DNA from: Gimesia sp.
Lineage (GTDB): Bacteria; Planctomycetota; Planctomycetia; Planctomycetales; Planctomycetaceae
Reading direction: 5' to 3'
Length of the DNA stretch: 64,000 nucleotides
Assembly: GCF_040219335.1 (NCBI RefSeq)
Contig: NZ_JAVJSQ010000029.1
Span: forward strand, 682,001-746,000
In this document: piece by piece, positions 27,035 to 36,153 of the stretch
How positions within the stretch are numbered: position 1 is the first letter of the stretch
Layout: every line of letters starts with the position of its first letter
Position numbers and translations under genes: made by a program
Notes under the pieces: model-generated
What the model was told of the DNA's origin: nothing
The model's database searches: none
The model's input: the letters and a program-made list of their open reading frames with translations, nothing else

Positions 27035-30000
27035 ATGATGCAGACGCTCCGCACTTCCTGGCTGTGCCTGTTTGGGGCTTTCAGTCTCTGGCTGCCTTGT
27101 AACCTTATGGCCCAGGAACATAAAGATCCCTTTCGAGAATTCATTCGCCCCACCGACCCTTTGACGCCTCAGGCAGAGTTGAAGAGTTTCACCGTTCCAC
27201 CCGGGTTCGAAGTGCAACTGGTCGCCTCGGAACCGGAGATACAGAAACCGCTGAATATGGCGTTTGATATTCGCGGCCGATTGTGGGTCACCGATTCTTC
27301 GGAGTATCCGTATCCGGTTAAGGATGGGAAACCGGGTAAGGATACGATCAAAGTTCTGGAAGACACGAATGGTGACGGCCGCTACGACAAGGTGACCACG
27401 TTCGCGGAAGGGCTGAATATTCCCATCGGTCTGTATCCCTGCAAGAATGGCGTGATTGCATTCAGCATTCCGGATATATCGTATTATGAAGACACCGATG
27501 GCGACGACAAAGCAGATCGGGTGACAAAGCTGTTCGGGCCGATGGGTTTCGAACGGGATACGCACGGCATGAACAATTCCTTTCGACGGGGTTTTGACGG
27601 CTGGCTGTATGCGAATCACGGGTTTAACAATCAAACCCGTGTCAGTGGTAGCGATGGACACACGATTGAAATGCAGTCCGGGAATACCTATCGGATGCGG
27701 CTGGACGGTTCCCGCATTGAGCATTTCACGCACGGGCAGGTGAACCCCTTTGGCTCCACATTTGATGAGATGGGGAACCTGTTTACAGCGGACTGTCACT
27801 CCAAACCCATCTATCAGATTCTGCGGGGCGGTTACTATCCGAGCTTCGGGAAGCCGCACGACGGACTTGGTTTTGTCAAACCGATGATGGAACACCTGCA
27901 TGGTTCCACTGCAATTGCGGGGCTGGCTGTTGTTTCTGGAGATCAGTTTCCTGCGGAATATCAGGGTAACTTTCTGAGCGGTAATGTGATGACGAGCCGA
28001 TTGAATCGAAATACTCCCGTCTACCACGGATCGACCATTATTGCGCAGGAAGAACCCGATTTTCTGTCGACCACCGACCCCTGGTTTCGACCAGTGGACG
28101 TTCAACTTGGTCCGGACGGCGCTATTTATGTCGCTGATTTTTATAACAAGATCATCGGTCATTACGAAGTCCCTCTGGATCATCCGGGACGCGATCGTCA
28201 TCGAGGACGGATCTGGCGGATCGTCGCCACCGGCAAGGAGCACCTGCTCGAAGATTATACGAAGTTGAGTATTCCCGATCTGATCGCAGAGTTGGGATCA
28301 ACCAACCTTACGACACGGATGCTGATTACCGATTATCTGACCGATCAGTTCGGCGTCGAAGTGATCGCGCCGCTGCAGCAGGCTGTCGTGGATGCCAGAC
28401 GACCGACGATTGTCGTGCATGCGATGTGGATTCTGTTCCGCCGCGATGCTTTGATTGATGAACTGCTGCAACTGGGACTACAGAGCAAGGACGACCTGGT
28501 TCGCATTCATGCAGCCAGGATGCTGGCCGAGAAACAGTCGTGGCAAGAACAGCAGCGCCTGCTGGCGGTGCACGCCTTGCAGGATGAGAATGCCTTCGTC
28601 CAGCGTGCGACTGCGGAGGGGCTGGGTTTGCATCCGAATCTGAATAACCTGTCGCCATTGTTTGCACTCAAAGCCCGGGTACCGGCGGAAGACAATCATC
28701 TGGACTATGTTGTGCGCCGCGCGCTGATGTTGCAGATCCGCGAACCGGCCCTGCTGGAGAAGCTGGACTGGGATGCGCTGAGTCCGTCGCAGAGGGAAAC
28801 ACTGGCCGAACTCTCGCTGGCGGTTCCGACCGAACAGGCGGCCTTGTATCTGGTCCGTTTTCTGCAGGATGAACCGGTGGCATCCGGCGATCTGCCGGCT
28901 TATTTTCGTCACATTGTCCGTTATCTACCAGCCGAGAAACTGTCGGCACTGATTCAACTGGCACGGACAAAACTGGCTGGTCAGCCCGATCTGCAGGTGG
29001 AAATTATCAAAGCAGTGCTGCAGGGATATCAGCAGAAAGGGCTGGCGTTTGATCAGTCACTCCAGGAATGGGGAGCGGTGCTGGCAGCCCAACTGCTGGA
29101 CTCTGTCAAAGACCAGCCACTGCAATGGGTGAATGTGCCTGTGTCAGAGAAATACTCCGAAACTCCCTGGGTGACACAACAGCGTGATTCTGCTGATGGT
29201 GTCAAAGCAGCTTCTTTTTTCAGTAGTCTGCCCACAGGAGAACGTACTACCGGCCGACTGGTTTCTACGGACTTCAATATTCCTGACCAACTCGAGTTTT
29301 ATATTGCCGGGCATTCCGGTTTCCCGAAGCAACCCCATAACGGTTTGAATCACGTGCAACTCCGTCGATTAACTGATGGGAGTGTGCTCAGGAAGGCCTT
29401 GGCACCGCGCAATGACATGGCACAAAAAGTGAACTGGGATTTGAAAGATGTGTCGGGAGAGCAGGGTTTTCTGGAAATCGTCGATGGGGACACAGGGAGA
29501 GCATATGCCTGGCTGGCGGTGGGACGATTTGAGCCTGCTGTGGTCTCCGTACCTCACGAAGGTCTGCAACAGCAGATTAAACGGATGTCGGCAGCCGCTT
29601 TGCTGGTCAAGACGTTTCAATTGCACGACGAGCGTGAGAATCTGGCGGCCTGGCTCTCACGTGAGCGTCTGGATCCCCAACTGAAGGATGAACTGGCTCA
29701 GGCCCTGATCAAACTGGATGGGACAGAAGCGTTTCAGCCCCTGTTCCCACTCCCGGTCGAATCGGTTCCGTCAACGGATTCGTTTCAGAACAGCGTGATT
29801 CGAGCCGTGATTCAAAAAAATGAAACGCAACTGGAACCTCTGTTACAGCAGGCTTTCAAGACTTATCCAGGTCGACTACAAACCCGACTGGCCGAAGCAC
29901 TCTGTCAACGGGCCGGGGGGAGTGAGCTGTTACTCACCCTCGCGGAAAAAGGGATCGCTGCGCCGCGACTGTTGAGCAGCCCCACTATCAGGAATCAGAT

Positions 30001-30550
30001 CGAACAGTCGCACAGTACTGAGCTCAAACAGCGGTTAGAGAAGCTGATCAACGGATTGCCTCCCCGAGGCAAAGAGACGCAGCAGCAGATCGCTAAACAT
30101 TTTCAATCGCACGGCAGTTTTAAACTGTCGCTGGAAAACGGGAAGGCGGTTTTTGAGAAGAACTGTGCGGTCTGTCATCAACTGAACGGTAAAGGAGCTC
30201 TGGTCGGGCCGCAACTGGATGGGATCGGCAACCGGGGGCTGGAACGGCTGCTGGAAGACGTGCTCGATCCGAATCGAGCGGTCGATCTTAATTTCCGCAC
30301 GAGCACCGTGATCACGGATGCGGGGCGTGTCTTTACAGGCCTCAAGCGACGGGAAGAGGGAGCGGTGATCGTATTTGTCGATAACCAGGGAAAAGAATTT
30401 CAGATCGCGAAGGATGAGATCGAGGAACAGAAACAGTCGCCCCTGTCGCTGATGCCGGCCAACCTGTTGGAGATCCTCACCCCACAGCAACTGCATGACC
30501 TGCTGGCCTACCTGCTGCAGAGTACAAAGAAAGCAACCGCCCATCGCTGA
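27035..30550 (+). CDS. Giant exported PVC-type dehydrogenase-like protein with HEAT repeats and cytochrome c
   Basis: The 1171-residue protein has a signal peptide (about 5-26), then a six-bladed propeller of the membrane-bound-dehydrogenase/NHL type (about 45-400; ESEIQKPLNMAFD-like start, DTNGDGRYDK and DTDGDDKADR repeats), a helical HEAT-like region (about 410-800) and a C-terminal cytochrome c domain with NCAVCH at about residues 1043-1048 followed by GPQLDGIGNRG and a haem-distal methionine candidate. It is typical of planctomycetes and verrucomicrobia and is thought to oxidise sugars outside the cytoplasm. It lies between DUF1080 and PHP genes on the same strand, consistent with one pathway. 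Confidence 0.92.
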   Translation: MMQTLRTSWLCLFGAFSLWLPCNLMAQEHKDPFREFIRPTDPLTPQAELKSFTVPPGFEVQLVASEPEIQKPLNMAFDIRGRLWVTDSSEYPYPVKDGKPGKDTIKVLEDTNGDGRYDKVTTFAEGLNIPIGLYPCKNGVIAFSIPDISYYEDTDGDDKADRVTKLFGPMGFERDTHGMNNSFRRGFDGWLYANHGFNNQTRVSGSDGHTIEMQSGNTYRMRLDGSRIEHFTHGQVNPFGSTFDEMGNLFTADCHSKPIYQILRGGYYPSFGKPHDGLGFVKPMMEHLHGSTAIAGLAVVSGDQFPAEYQGNFLSGNVMTSRLNRNTPVYHGSTIIAQEEPDFLSTTDPWFRPVDVQLGPDGAIYVADFYNKIIGHYEVPLDHPGRDRHRGRIWRIVATGKEHLLEDYTKLSIPDLIAELGSTNLTTRMLITDYLTDQFGVEVIAPLQQAVVDARRPTIVVHAMWILFRRDALIDELLQLGLQSKDDLVRIHAARMLAEKQSWQEQQRLLAVHALQDENAFVQRATAEGLGLHPNLNNLSPLFALKARVPAEDNHLDYVVRRALMLQIREPALLEKLDWDALSPSQRETLAELSLAVPTEQAALYLVRFLQDEPVASGDLPAYFRHIVRYLPAEKLSALIQLARTKLAGQPDLQVEIIKAVLQGYQQKGLAFDQSLQEWGAVLAAQLLDSVKDQPLQWVNVPVSEKYSETPWVTQQRDSADGVKAASFFSSLPTGERTTGRLVSTDFNIPDQLEFYIAGHSGFPKQPHNGLNHVQLRRLTDGSVLRKALAPRNDMAQKVNWDLKDVSGEQGFLEIVDGDTGRAYAWLAVGRFEPAVVSVPHEGLQQQIKRMSAAALLVKTFQLHDERENLAAWLSRERLDPQLKDELAQALIKLDGTEAFQPLFPLPVESVPSTDSFQNSVIRAVIQKNETQLEPLLQQAFKTYPGRLQTRLAEALCQRAGGSELLLTLAEKGIAAPRLLSSPTIRNQIEQSHSTELKQRLEKLINGLPPRGKETQQQIAKHFQSHGSFKLSLENGKAVFEKNCAVCHQLNGKGALVGPQLDGIGNRGLERLLEDVLDPNRAVDLNFRTSTVITDAGRVFTGLKRREEGAVIVFVDNQGKEFQIAKDEIEEQKQSPLSLMPANLLEILTPQQLHDLLAYLLQSTKKATAHR

Positions 30551-30607
30551 TGTTCTTCCGGTTGCTCCACATACAACTTCATTCTCTTTTTCGAAGCGTT
30601 TTCAACG

Positions 30608-32677
30608 ATGAAATGGAAAATCCTGACTCTGTGCTGCTGGCTGGCGGGCACCGGCCTGGTCTCGGCCAATGATGCGATAGTGATTTCTTCGAAGCTGGTG
30701 CATCTGCGGCACTCAGGCGAACGGGAATGGACGACCTTCCCGGAAGGGACACCCAAGACGGAACTGTCGGTCCCATTCAAGGCGGAAGCAGTTCAGGGGA
30801 AATCCACTCTGCAGTTGCGACAGCAGGATGTAAAGCAGGGCTGGAATGTCGAATTGAACGGCGTCGTGCTGGGCAAGCTGACGCGGGATGAGAACGATCA
30901 ACAGCTCCTGCTGCCGGTACCTGAGGGACTGGTAAAAGCGGGAGAAAACCGGTTGCGGATATTTCAGGCGGGGAAACTGACTCCGGATGATATTCGCGTG
31001 GGCGAGATTGTGCTGTTTCCTGAAGACCGATCCAGGGTGCTGGCAGGGGCGACAGTCTCTGTGAGTGTCGTTGAGGGGGACAGTAAAAAACCGGTGCCCT
31101 GTCGGCTGACGATTGTTGACCCAGCAGGAACGCTGGTGGCGACGTCGGCAGAGTCGAATGCGGAACACGCGGTGCGGACCGGCGTGATTTATACCAGTAC
31201 GGGGAAGGCACAGTTCCAGCTGCCGGCGGGCACCTATACGATTTATGCCGGCCGCGGATTTGAATATGGTGTGGCGGAGCAGCAAATCAGACTCAAGGCG
31301 GGGGAGACAAAACAGGTTCAGCTCAAGATCGATCGCGAAGTCGATACGAGCGGCTATGTCAGCTGTGATACGCACATCCATACGTTTACCCATTCCGGGC
31401 ATGGCGACTGTTCGATGGAAGAGCGAATGATCACGCTGGCGGGAGAGCAGATTGAGTTTCCCATCGCCACCGATCATAACAAGCAGATCAACTACGATCC
31501 GCTGGCCCGCAAGCTGCACGTCCGGAAATATTTTACGCCAGTCATCGGCAATGAGGTGACGACCAAGCTGGGGCACTTCAATGTCTTTTCCGTGCAGGAG
31601 GGGGGACCAATCCCTGATTATAAGCTGATGAGCTGGGAGGCGATTTTCAAGAGCATCTATGGTACGCCGAACGTGAAGGCGGTAATTCTGAATCATGCTC
31701 GTGACATTCATTCGAATTACCGACCTTTCGGACCGCAGAACCATATTGGTCTGACGGGGGAAAGTCTGAAGAACTGGCAACTCCGGGCGAATGCGATGGA
31801 GATCATCAACTCGGGAGCAACTCAGACCGATGTGCTGCAGCTGTATCGCGACTGGTTCGGCGAACTGAACCGGGGTGTGATGTTGACGCCCGTGGGGTGC
31901 AGCGATTCGCACGATGTGAGCCGATATATTGTGGGGCAGTCGCGGACTTACATTCAAGCGGACGATCAGGATCCGGGGAAAATTGATGCCGCCCGGACGA
32001 TTCAGAATTTCGTGGATGGTAAGGTACTGTTGTCCTATGGGCTGTTCACGCGGATCAAGGTCAATGGCCACTATGGCCCCGGGGAACTGGTGCCTGCGTT
32101 GAATGATCTGGAAGTCTCGCTGACAGTCTCCGGTCCGGCGTGGGTGAGTGCGGAGCGAATCGACCTGTATGCGAACGGAGAGCTCATCCGCAGCGAAGAG
32201 ATTAAATCAAAGCCAGGGGGAGGCGTGAAGTGGCAGGGGACCTGGAAGCTGGAACCGCGTTCCGAGGACTGTCACCTGGTGGCGATAGCGACGGGGCCGG
32301 GTGTGTCTGCCCCTTTCTGGCCGATGGCGCAGCCTTATCAGCCGGAATCTCCGGAGTTTAAGTCACAGGTTGTGGGTTCGACCGGGGCGGTCTGGATTGA
32401 CGCGGACGGTGACGGTCAGCGTACGCCGGCAGTCGTGTCTGCCGAACGACTGGTGAAACAGCAGGGAGAGAATTTGCCCGAGTTACTTAAGGGCCTGGCA
32501 AAATACGATTGGGCGGTGATTCTGCAGGCCGCGAGTTTGTTGCGGCAGCGTGGTGTTTCTCCCTTTGATCCAGAGTTGACTGCGGCACTTAGACAGGCGG
32601 CGGAACCGGTGCAGCTGGGCTTTGCCCTGTATGGTGCTGCCTGGCGGAAGAGTCAGATCGCGCTTCAAAGCAACTAG
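30608..32677 (+). CDS. Exported CehA/McbA-family metallohydrolase (PHP fold)
   Basis: A 689-residue protein with a signal peptide (about 1-20). Residues 30-130 and 140-240 are beta-sandwich regions. The PHP metal site starts at CDTHIHTFTHSGHG (about 253-266) and continues with FPIATDHNK (about 284), NHARD (about 361) and GCSDSHD (about 430), all with the expected His/Asp ligands. CehA cleaves aryl carbamates and related relatives act as phosphoesterases; the true substrate here is unknown. It starts 57 bases after the dehydrogenase-like gene. Its stop codon overlaps that of the facing sialidase-like gene in CTAG. Confidence 0.87.
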   Translation: MKWKILTLCCWLAGTGLVSANDAIVISSKLVHLRHSGEREWTTFPEGTPKTELSVPFKAEAVQGKSTLQLRQQDVKQGWNVELNGVVLGKLTRDENDQQLLLPVPEGLVKAGENRLRIFQAGKLTPDDIRVGEIVLFPEDRSRVLAGATVSVSVVEGDSKKPVPCRLTIVDPAGTLVATSAESNAEHAVRTGVIYTSTGKAQFQLPAGTYTIYAGRGFEYGVAEQQIRLKAGETKQVQLKIDREVDTSGYVSCDTHIHTFTHSGHGDCSMEERMITLAGEQIEFPIATDHNKQINYDPLARKLHVRKYFTPVIGNEVTTKLGHFNVFSVQEGGPIPDYKLMSWEAIFKSIYGTPNVKAVILNHARDIHSNYRPFGPQNHIGLTGESLKNWQLRANAMEIINSGATQTDVLQLYRDWFGELNRGVMLTPVGCSDSHDVSRYIVGQSRTYIQADDQDPGKIDAARTIQNFVDGKVLLSYGLFTRIKVNGHYGPGELVPALNDLEVSLTVSGPAWVSAERIDLYANGELIRSEEIKSKPGGGVKWQGTWKLEPRSEDCHLVAIATGPGVSAPFWPMAQPYQPESPEFKSQVVGSTGAVWIDADGDGQRTPAVVSAERLVKQQGENLPELLKGLAKYDWAVILQAASLLRQRGVSPFDPELTAALRQAAEPVQLGFALYGAAWRKSQIALQSN

Positions 32678-33759
32678 TGTTTGTCTGACTTTAGAGCCGA
32701 CAGGGGCGTGCGCATGAAGAAGACGCCGGGACCATCCGGTTGCCTGGGATCGAGGTCATAAAACAGCGTACCCAGCGTCTGGTCGTCGATCTGCACGGTA
32801 CGAGGCCAGCCGCGACCTTTGATGGGGCGTCCCGGGTTATAAATGATGACGGAGTTCACGGTGTCCCAGGATTTTCCCTCATCGTGAGAGAGCGTCAGTT
32901 CGTAGGCCCATTCGTCATCGCGGCCAACGCCGTACAGAATGGAAGTGAGTACGACGTCACCCGATTTCAGAACATTCAGGTCGTAGCCGGCGACACCGAA
33001 ATAGGGGAGGTTATGCATTGCCTGCCAGCTTTGTCCCTGATCGGTCGAGCGGAGGCCGTAAACCATCTGGCCCGGCTTGCCCACCGGTACGGGGGCTTCG
33101 CTTTGTGGAGCACCACTGATGAGGGTACCTGTCGCGGTTCTTACCAGGGGGACCATGCCATGGTTTCGTCCATCGCCGAAGGGAGTGACGGAATTGGAGG
33201 TCCGGTTGTAGATCACGGTTCGATCATAGAAGGGGCAGACCCAGTGGTTGCTGTCGAGTTCGAGGATCGGATGCCGCAGGCAGGTATAGTTGGTATGGTC
33301 GTTCAGAGGAATTTCGGTGACGGGGGACCAGGTGACGCCATGATCGCGTGAGGTGCAGAATTGAGGCACCCGCCAGCGGCGTTTCCCATCGATGCGATAG
33401 CAGGACCAGTGCAGAACGATTTCGCCACTGCGGAGAGTGGTCAGAGAGCCGGGATAGATGGAGCAGTCTTTAATGAAAGGGATCGGTCGACTCGTAGACC
33501 AGGTCACCCCTCCATCGGTCGAGCGGGAGAGGAGTAGTTCTTTTCCCCCGCCGCCATCTTCGTTATAGACGGCGAGCAGATCCCCGTTCGCAGCCCGGCA
33601 GAGGGCAGGGTGGACGTGTCCTCCTTTGACCGTACCGACGCGGGTGGGAGCAGACGGAGTCGCTTTTTCCGCCCGGGTGGTCGTGAGACCGAGGGACAGC
33701 AGAAGCAGGCCAGGCAGCAGGTAGAGACTCAAAACAGGGATCAAAGAGCGTTGAACCAT
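32674..33759 (-). CDS. Exported sialidase-family propeller protein
   Basis: The chosen start at 33759 gives 361 residues with a signal peptide (about 5-30); GGGAGG is well spaced upstream, while the longer frame from 33798 adds a Pro-rich leader without a ribosome site. Asp-box-like motifs SRSTDGGVTWS, TSRDHGVTWSP, RSTDQGQSWQ and SHDEGKSWD mark a sialidase/BNR propeller, with an early R in HPALCRAANGDLLAVYNEDGG. It may act on acidic sugars at the surface. It is a distant relative of the protein at 7638-8639 by fold only. Confidence 0.83.
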   Translation of the reverse strand: MVQRSLIPVLSLYLLPGLLLLSLGLTTTRAEKATPSAPTRVGTVKGGHVHPALCRAANGDLLAVYNEDGGGGKELLLSRSTDGGVTWSTSRPIPFIKDCSIYPGSLTTLRSGEIVLHWSCYRIDGKRRWRVPQFCTSRDHGVTWSPVTEIPLNDHTNYTCLRHPILELDSNHWVCPFYDRTVIYNRTSNSVTPFGDGRNHGMVPLVRTATGTLISGAPQSEAPVPVGKPGQMVYGLRSTDQGQSWQAMHNLPYFGVAGYDLNVLKSGDVVLTSILYGVGRDDEWAYELTLSHDEGKSWDTVNSVIIYNPGRPIKGRGWPRTVQIDDQTLGTLFYDLDPRQPDGPGVFFMRTPLSALKSDKH

Positions 33760-34031
33760 TCGAATCGTGCCTCCCGGAAGTGGCTGAGGAAATCTCAAAA
33801 AAGTCGATTGTGCTACGATCCTGTTTACCCGCTCTGGTGTCAGAGATCAACAGAGAGGCTCATTTGACCGAAAGTGAGACAGGATCGTGTGTTTCGCAGC
33901 CTGTTGCTTTGACACTCATTGGAGTCTCCAGTAAGCTATCAGCCACCCGGTTCACAGATATGCATCGGCCGATTTCAGGTTTGATGTCCCTACTGAACTG
34001 CACGATCCAATCTAAGTCAGAAACCAAATTC

Positions 34032-34105
34032 GGGGCCGTAGCTCAATCGGTTAGAGCAGCAAACTCATAATTTGTTGGTTACAGGTTCGAGTCCTGTCGG
34101 CCCTA
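34032..34105 (+). tRNA. tRNA-Met (CAT anticodon), elongator type
   Basis: The cloverleaf is complete: acceptor GGGGCCG (34032-34038) with CGGCCCT (34098-34104) and a G-U first pair, D arm GCTC/GAGC, anticodon stem GCAAA/TTTGT with loop CTCATAA (anticodon CAT), variable loop TGGTT and T arm ACAGG/CCTGT with loop TTCGAGT. The discriminator is A and CCA is not encoded. The anticodon stem lacks the three G-C pairs of initiator tRNA. A CAT tRNA could also be the lysidine-modified tRNA-Ile, but the overall pattern favours Met. Confidence 0.9.
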
Positions 34106-34196
34106 TTTTTCTCGCTTTCTGGTGAGAAGGTTGTGTCTCTAAAATTTCGTGAATCAGGAGTCTGTCCATCGGGCACTCGTGAGACTGGAGAGTGAG

Positions 34197-34400
34197 ATGT
34201 ATTTTCTGGCAGTTGTGATTCCACCCCTCGCCGTCCTGCTGGCGGGGAAGCCTTTCCAGTTTATCTTGAACGTCATTCTGACCCTGCTGTTCTGGCTGCC
34301 GGGAATGATTCATGCCATCATGGTGGTCAATGAATATAAAGCAGACCAGCGAAATCGACTGCTGGTCGAAGCGATGTCGGCAGACAAGAAGAAGGAGTAA
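34197..34400 (+). CDS. YqaE/Pmp3-family small membrane protein
   Basis: The ATG at 34197 gives a 67-residue protein with two hydrophobic segments (about 2-19 and 23-43) and the Pmp3 pattern AVVIPPLAVLLAGK, followed by NVILTLLFWLPGMIHAIMVV. GGAGAGTGAG precedes this ATG, whereas the longer GTG frame from 34149 adds a charged leader unlike the family. Pmp3 proteins sit in the cytoplasmic membrane and influence its potential under salt or cold stress; their mechanism in bacteria is unknown. The gene stands alone just after the tRNA. Confidence 0.85.
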   Translation: MYFLAVVIPPLAVLLAGKPFQFILNVILTLLFWLPGMIHAIMVVNEYKADQRNRLLVEAMSADKKKE

Positions 34401-34896
34401 GGCTGGTAACGACTCGCCTTCATTTCTTGAACTGCGCACCAATGTTGACGATCTGGGGTGAGTCGACTGTGTTCTAACAGGCTTGCTTTCCTGAATCAGC
34501 AGCTGAATCCCTCTTGATCAATGATGTGTGTCAATCTCTCTGCAGTGTTTTCCCGCACATTTCATGCACGTCAGGAAGCGTACATTCCATCTGTGCTAAC
34601 TTGATCAGAATGTCTTTAAAGTGTCGCATGACCTGTTCATTCACAAAACTGTTATAACCCGACTCCCTCTTTCGACACCTCTTTGGTTTCTGGTTGATTG
34701 AGCTTATTTTCTTTTCGTCGGACACTGTACGTGGGCTAAGTTCATAGCGTGTGTGGAGACTGTTTGCTGCTCGGAATGGTGGACGGTTTCTGCAGATTAA
34801 ACTGAGGTATTTACCGCACTTAACTGCGATCAGGGAAGTGGGCTGAATTGCCTGTGCAGAGAAAAAGCGGAGAGCAGATACAAGGGCCGAAAATTA
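34401..34896. other. Intergenic region without a recognised gene
   Basis: Nearly 500 bases lie between the Pmp3-like gene and the acyltransferase gene. A 64-codon minus-strand frame (34531-34725) starts at GTG without a ribosome site and looks like chance. I see no RNA gene or strong hairpin here. Confidence 0.45.
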
Positions 34897-36123
34897 ATGT
34901 CGGATGTGATCGAACTGAATGAGGTAGATGCGTTACTGGACTATCATCAGGACTGGACTCGATTATTGGCGATGACGCCGGGCGGTTCCTTTTATCGTTC
35001 GCTGGAATGGCTGCGGGACTACTGGACCCACTTTGCCGAAGATCAGAAATTACGCGTGCTCGTGATTCGGGACGACGGAGAAGTAACAGGCATTGTGCCG
35101 TTGTGTATCCGCCGGATCAAATCCAAATTCGGAACCTGTCGCATCGTGACATATCCTTTTGATGACTGGGGTAGCATTTACGGTCCTTCTACCGCCTGTC
35201 CTGAGCAGACAATGACCACAGCTTTACAATACCTGCTCGAGTCGCGGCGTGACTGGGACATGATTGATCTGCGTTGTGTGGATAGTGACAGTTTCGATCG
35301 GGGAGCGACGGAACGGGCACTGGCAACCAATGGTCTGGTATTTGAAAAGTTCCTCTGGAACCAGACGATGTTCATCGATCTGAATCAGAGCTGGGATGAC
35401 TACCTCAAGTCACGTCCCAAGAAGGCGCGACAGACCTATCTGCGTGCTGAGCGTAAGGTGCCCGAGGATGGAGATATCGAATTTTTTCGTTACCGTCCGG
35501 GGGGAGAAGCCCGGGGGGAGGCTGATCCGCGCTGGGACTTGTACGAGCAGTGCGAACAGATCGCGCTTAAGAGCTGGCAGGGTTCCTCTACCAGCGGAAC
35601 GACGATCACCCATGAAAAGGTGTCGCAGTTCTTTCGCGATTCGTATGCGAGTGCGATCCGGGCGGGAGCAGTCGATTTGAATCTGATTTACCTCTCAGGT
35701 AAACCTGCTGCGTTCTGTTATAATTATCATCTCAACGGGTATCTTGATGGAATTCGGATGGGTTACGATTCCGAACTTTCCAGCAACGGCCTGGGGCGTC
35801 TGCTGATCGGGCGCCTGTTGCACGACAGCATGGACCGCGGCGACCAGGTGATGGATATGGGTTACGGGGCAGTCGGTGCCAAGAAGTACTGGTACACCTC
35901 GATGGACAATGTCTATCGCTACGTGTACTACTCGCCCACTTCGCCGATTGCGAATGTTCTCAAACTGAGCCATCAGGTGGCCGGCTGGTTTCGTGACCGG
36001 TTCTCCAGTGGAGAAGCTCCGGATCCCGAATTCCAGGACAATCCGTCCCTGCCCACTCCGGGCAAGCGGGAAGCGCTGGCAGGAACCACCTCTGATCGTG
36101 TGAAGAGTGGATTAAAGGGTTGA
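34897..36123 (+). CDS. FemAB-like GNAT_6 acyltransferase
   Basis: A 408-residue protein of the BioF2-like/GNAT_6 acyltransferase family, which shares the FemAB fold. The N-terminal half contains TPGGSFYRSLEWLRDYW and RVLVIRDDGEVTGIVPLC; the C-terminal GNAT core (about 190-350) contains RKARQTYLRAERK-like basic residues and the LNGYLDGIRMGYDSELSSNGLGRLLIGRLL stretch, corresponding to the acyl-CoA or aminoacyl donor site. Such proteins often act in exopolysaccharide or cell-envelope synthesis, but the acceptor is unknown. The neighbours do not reveal a pathway. Confidence 0.84.
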   Translation: MSDVIELNEVDALLDYHQDWTRLLAMTPGGSFYRSLEWLRDYWTHFAEDQKLRVLVIRDDGEVTGIVPLCIRRIKSKFGTCRIVTYPFDDWGSIYGPSTACPEQTMTTALQYLLESRRDWDMIDLRCVDSDSFDRGATERALATNGLVFEKFLWNQTMFIDLNQSWDDYLKSRPKKARQTYLRAERKVPEDGDIEFFRYRPGGEARGEADPRWDLYEQCEQIALKSWQGSSTSGTTITHEKVSQFFRDSYASAIRAGAVDLNLIYLSGKPAAFCYNYHLNGYLDGIRMGYDSELSSNGLGRLLIGRLLHDSMDRGDQVMDMGYGAVGAKKYWYTSMDNVYRYVYYSPTSPIANVLKLSHQVAGWFRDRFSSGEAPDPEFQDNPSLPTPGKREALAGTTSDRVKSGLKG

Positions 36124-36153
36124 GACGTCAAGTTGTCTCATTATCAGAGTAGA

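Noticed and set aside
26981-28243. 420-codon minus-strand frame opposite the giant dehydrogenase-like gene
   Set aside because: It lies opposite the propeller domain and shows no motifs.
30713-32071. 452-codon minus-strand frame opposite the PHP hydrolase gene
   Set aside because: It mirrors a convincing coding frame and has the random, His/Arg-rich look of an antisense shadow.
33780-34070. 96-codon plus-strand frame running into the tRNA
   Set aside because: It ends inside the tRNA gene and its sequence has no family features.
34065-34442. Minus-strand frame ending in GLEPVTNKL across the tRNA
   Set aside because: This ending is the well-known artefact of translating a tRNA antisense.
34531-34725. 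64-codon minus-strand frame
   Set aside because: GTG start without ribosome site, isolated, no recognisable motif.
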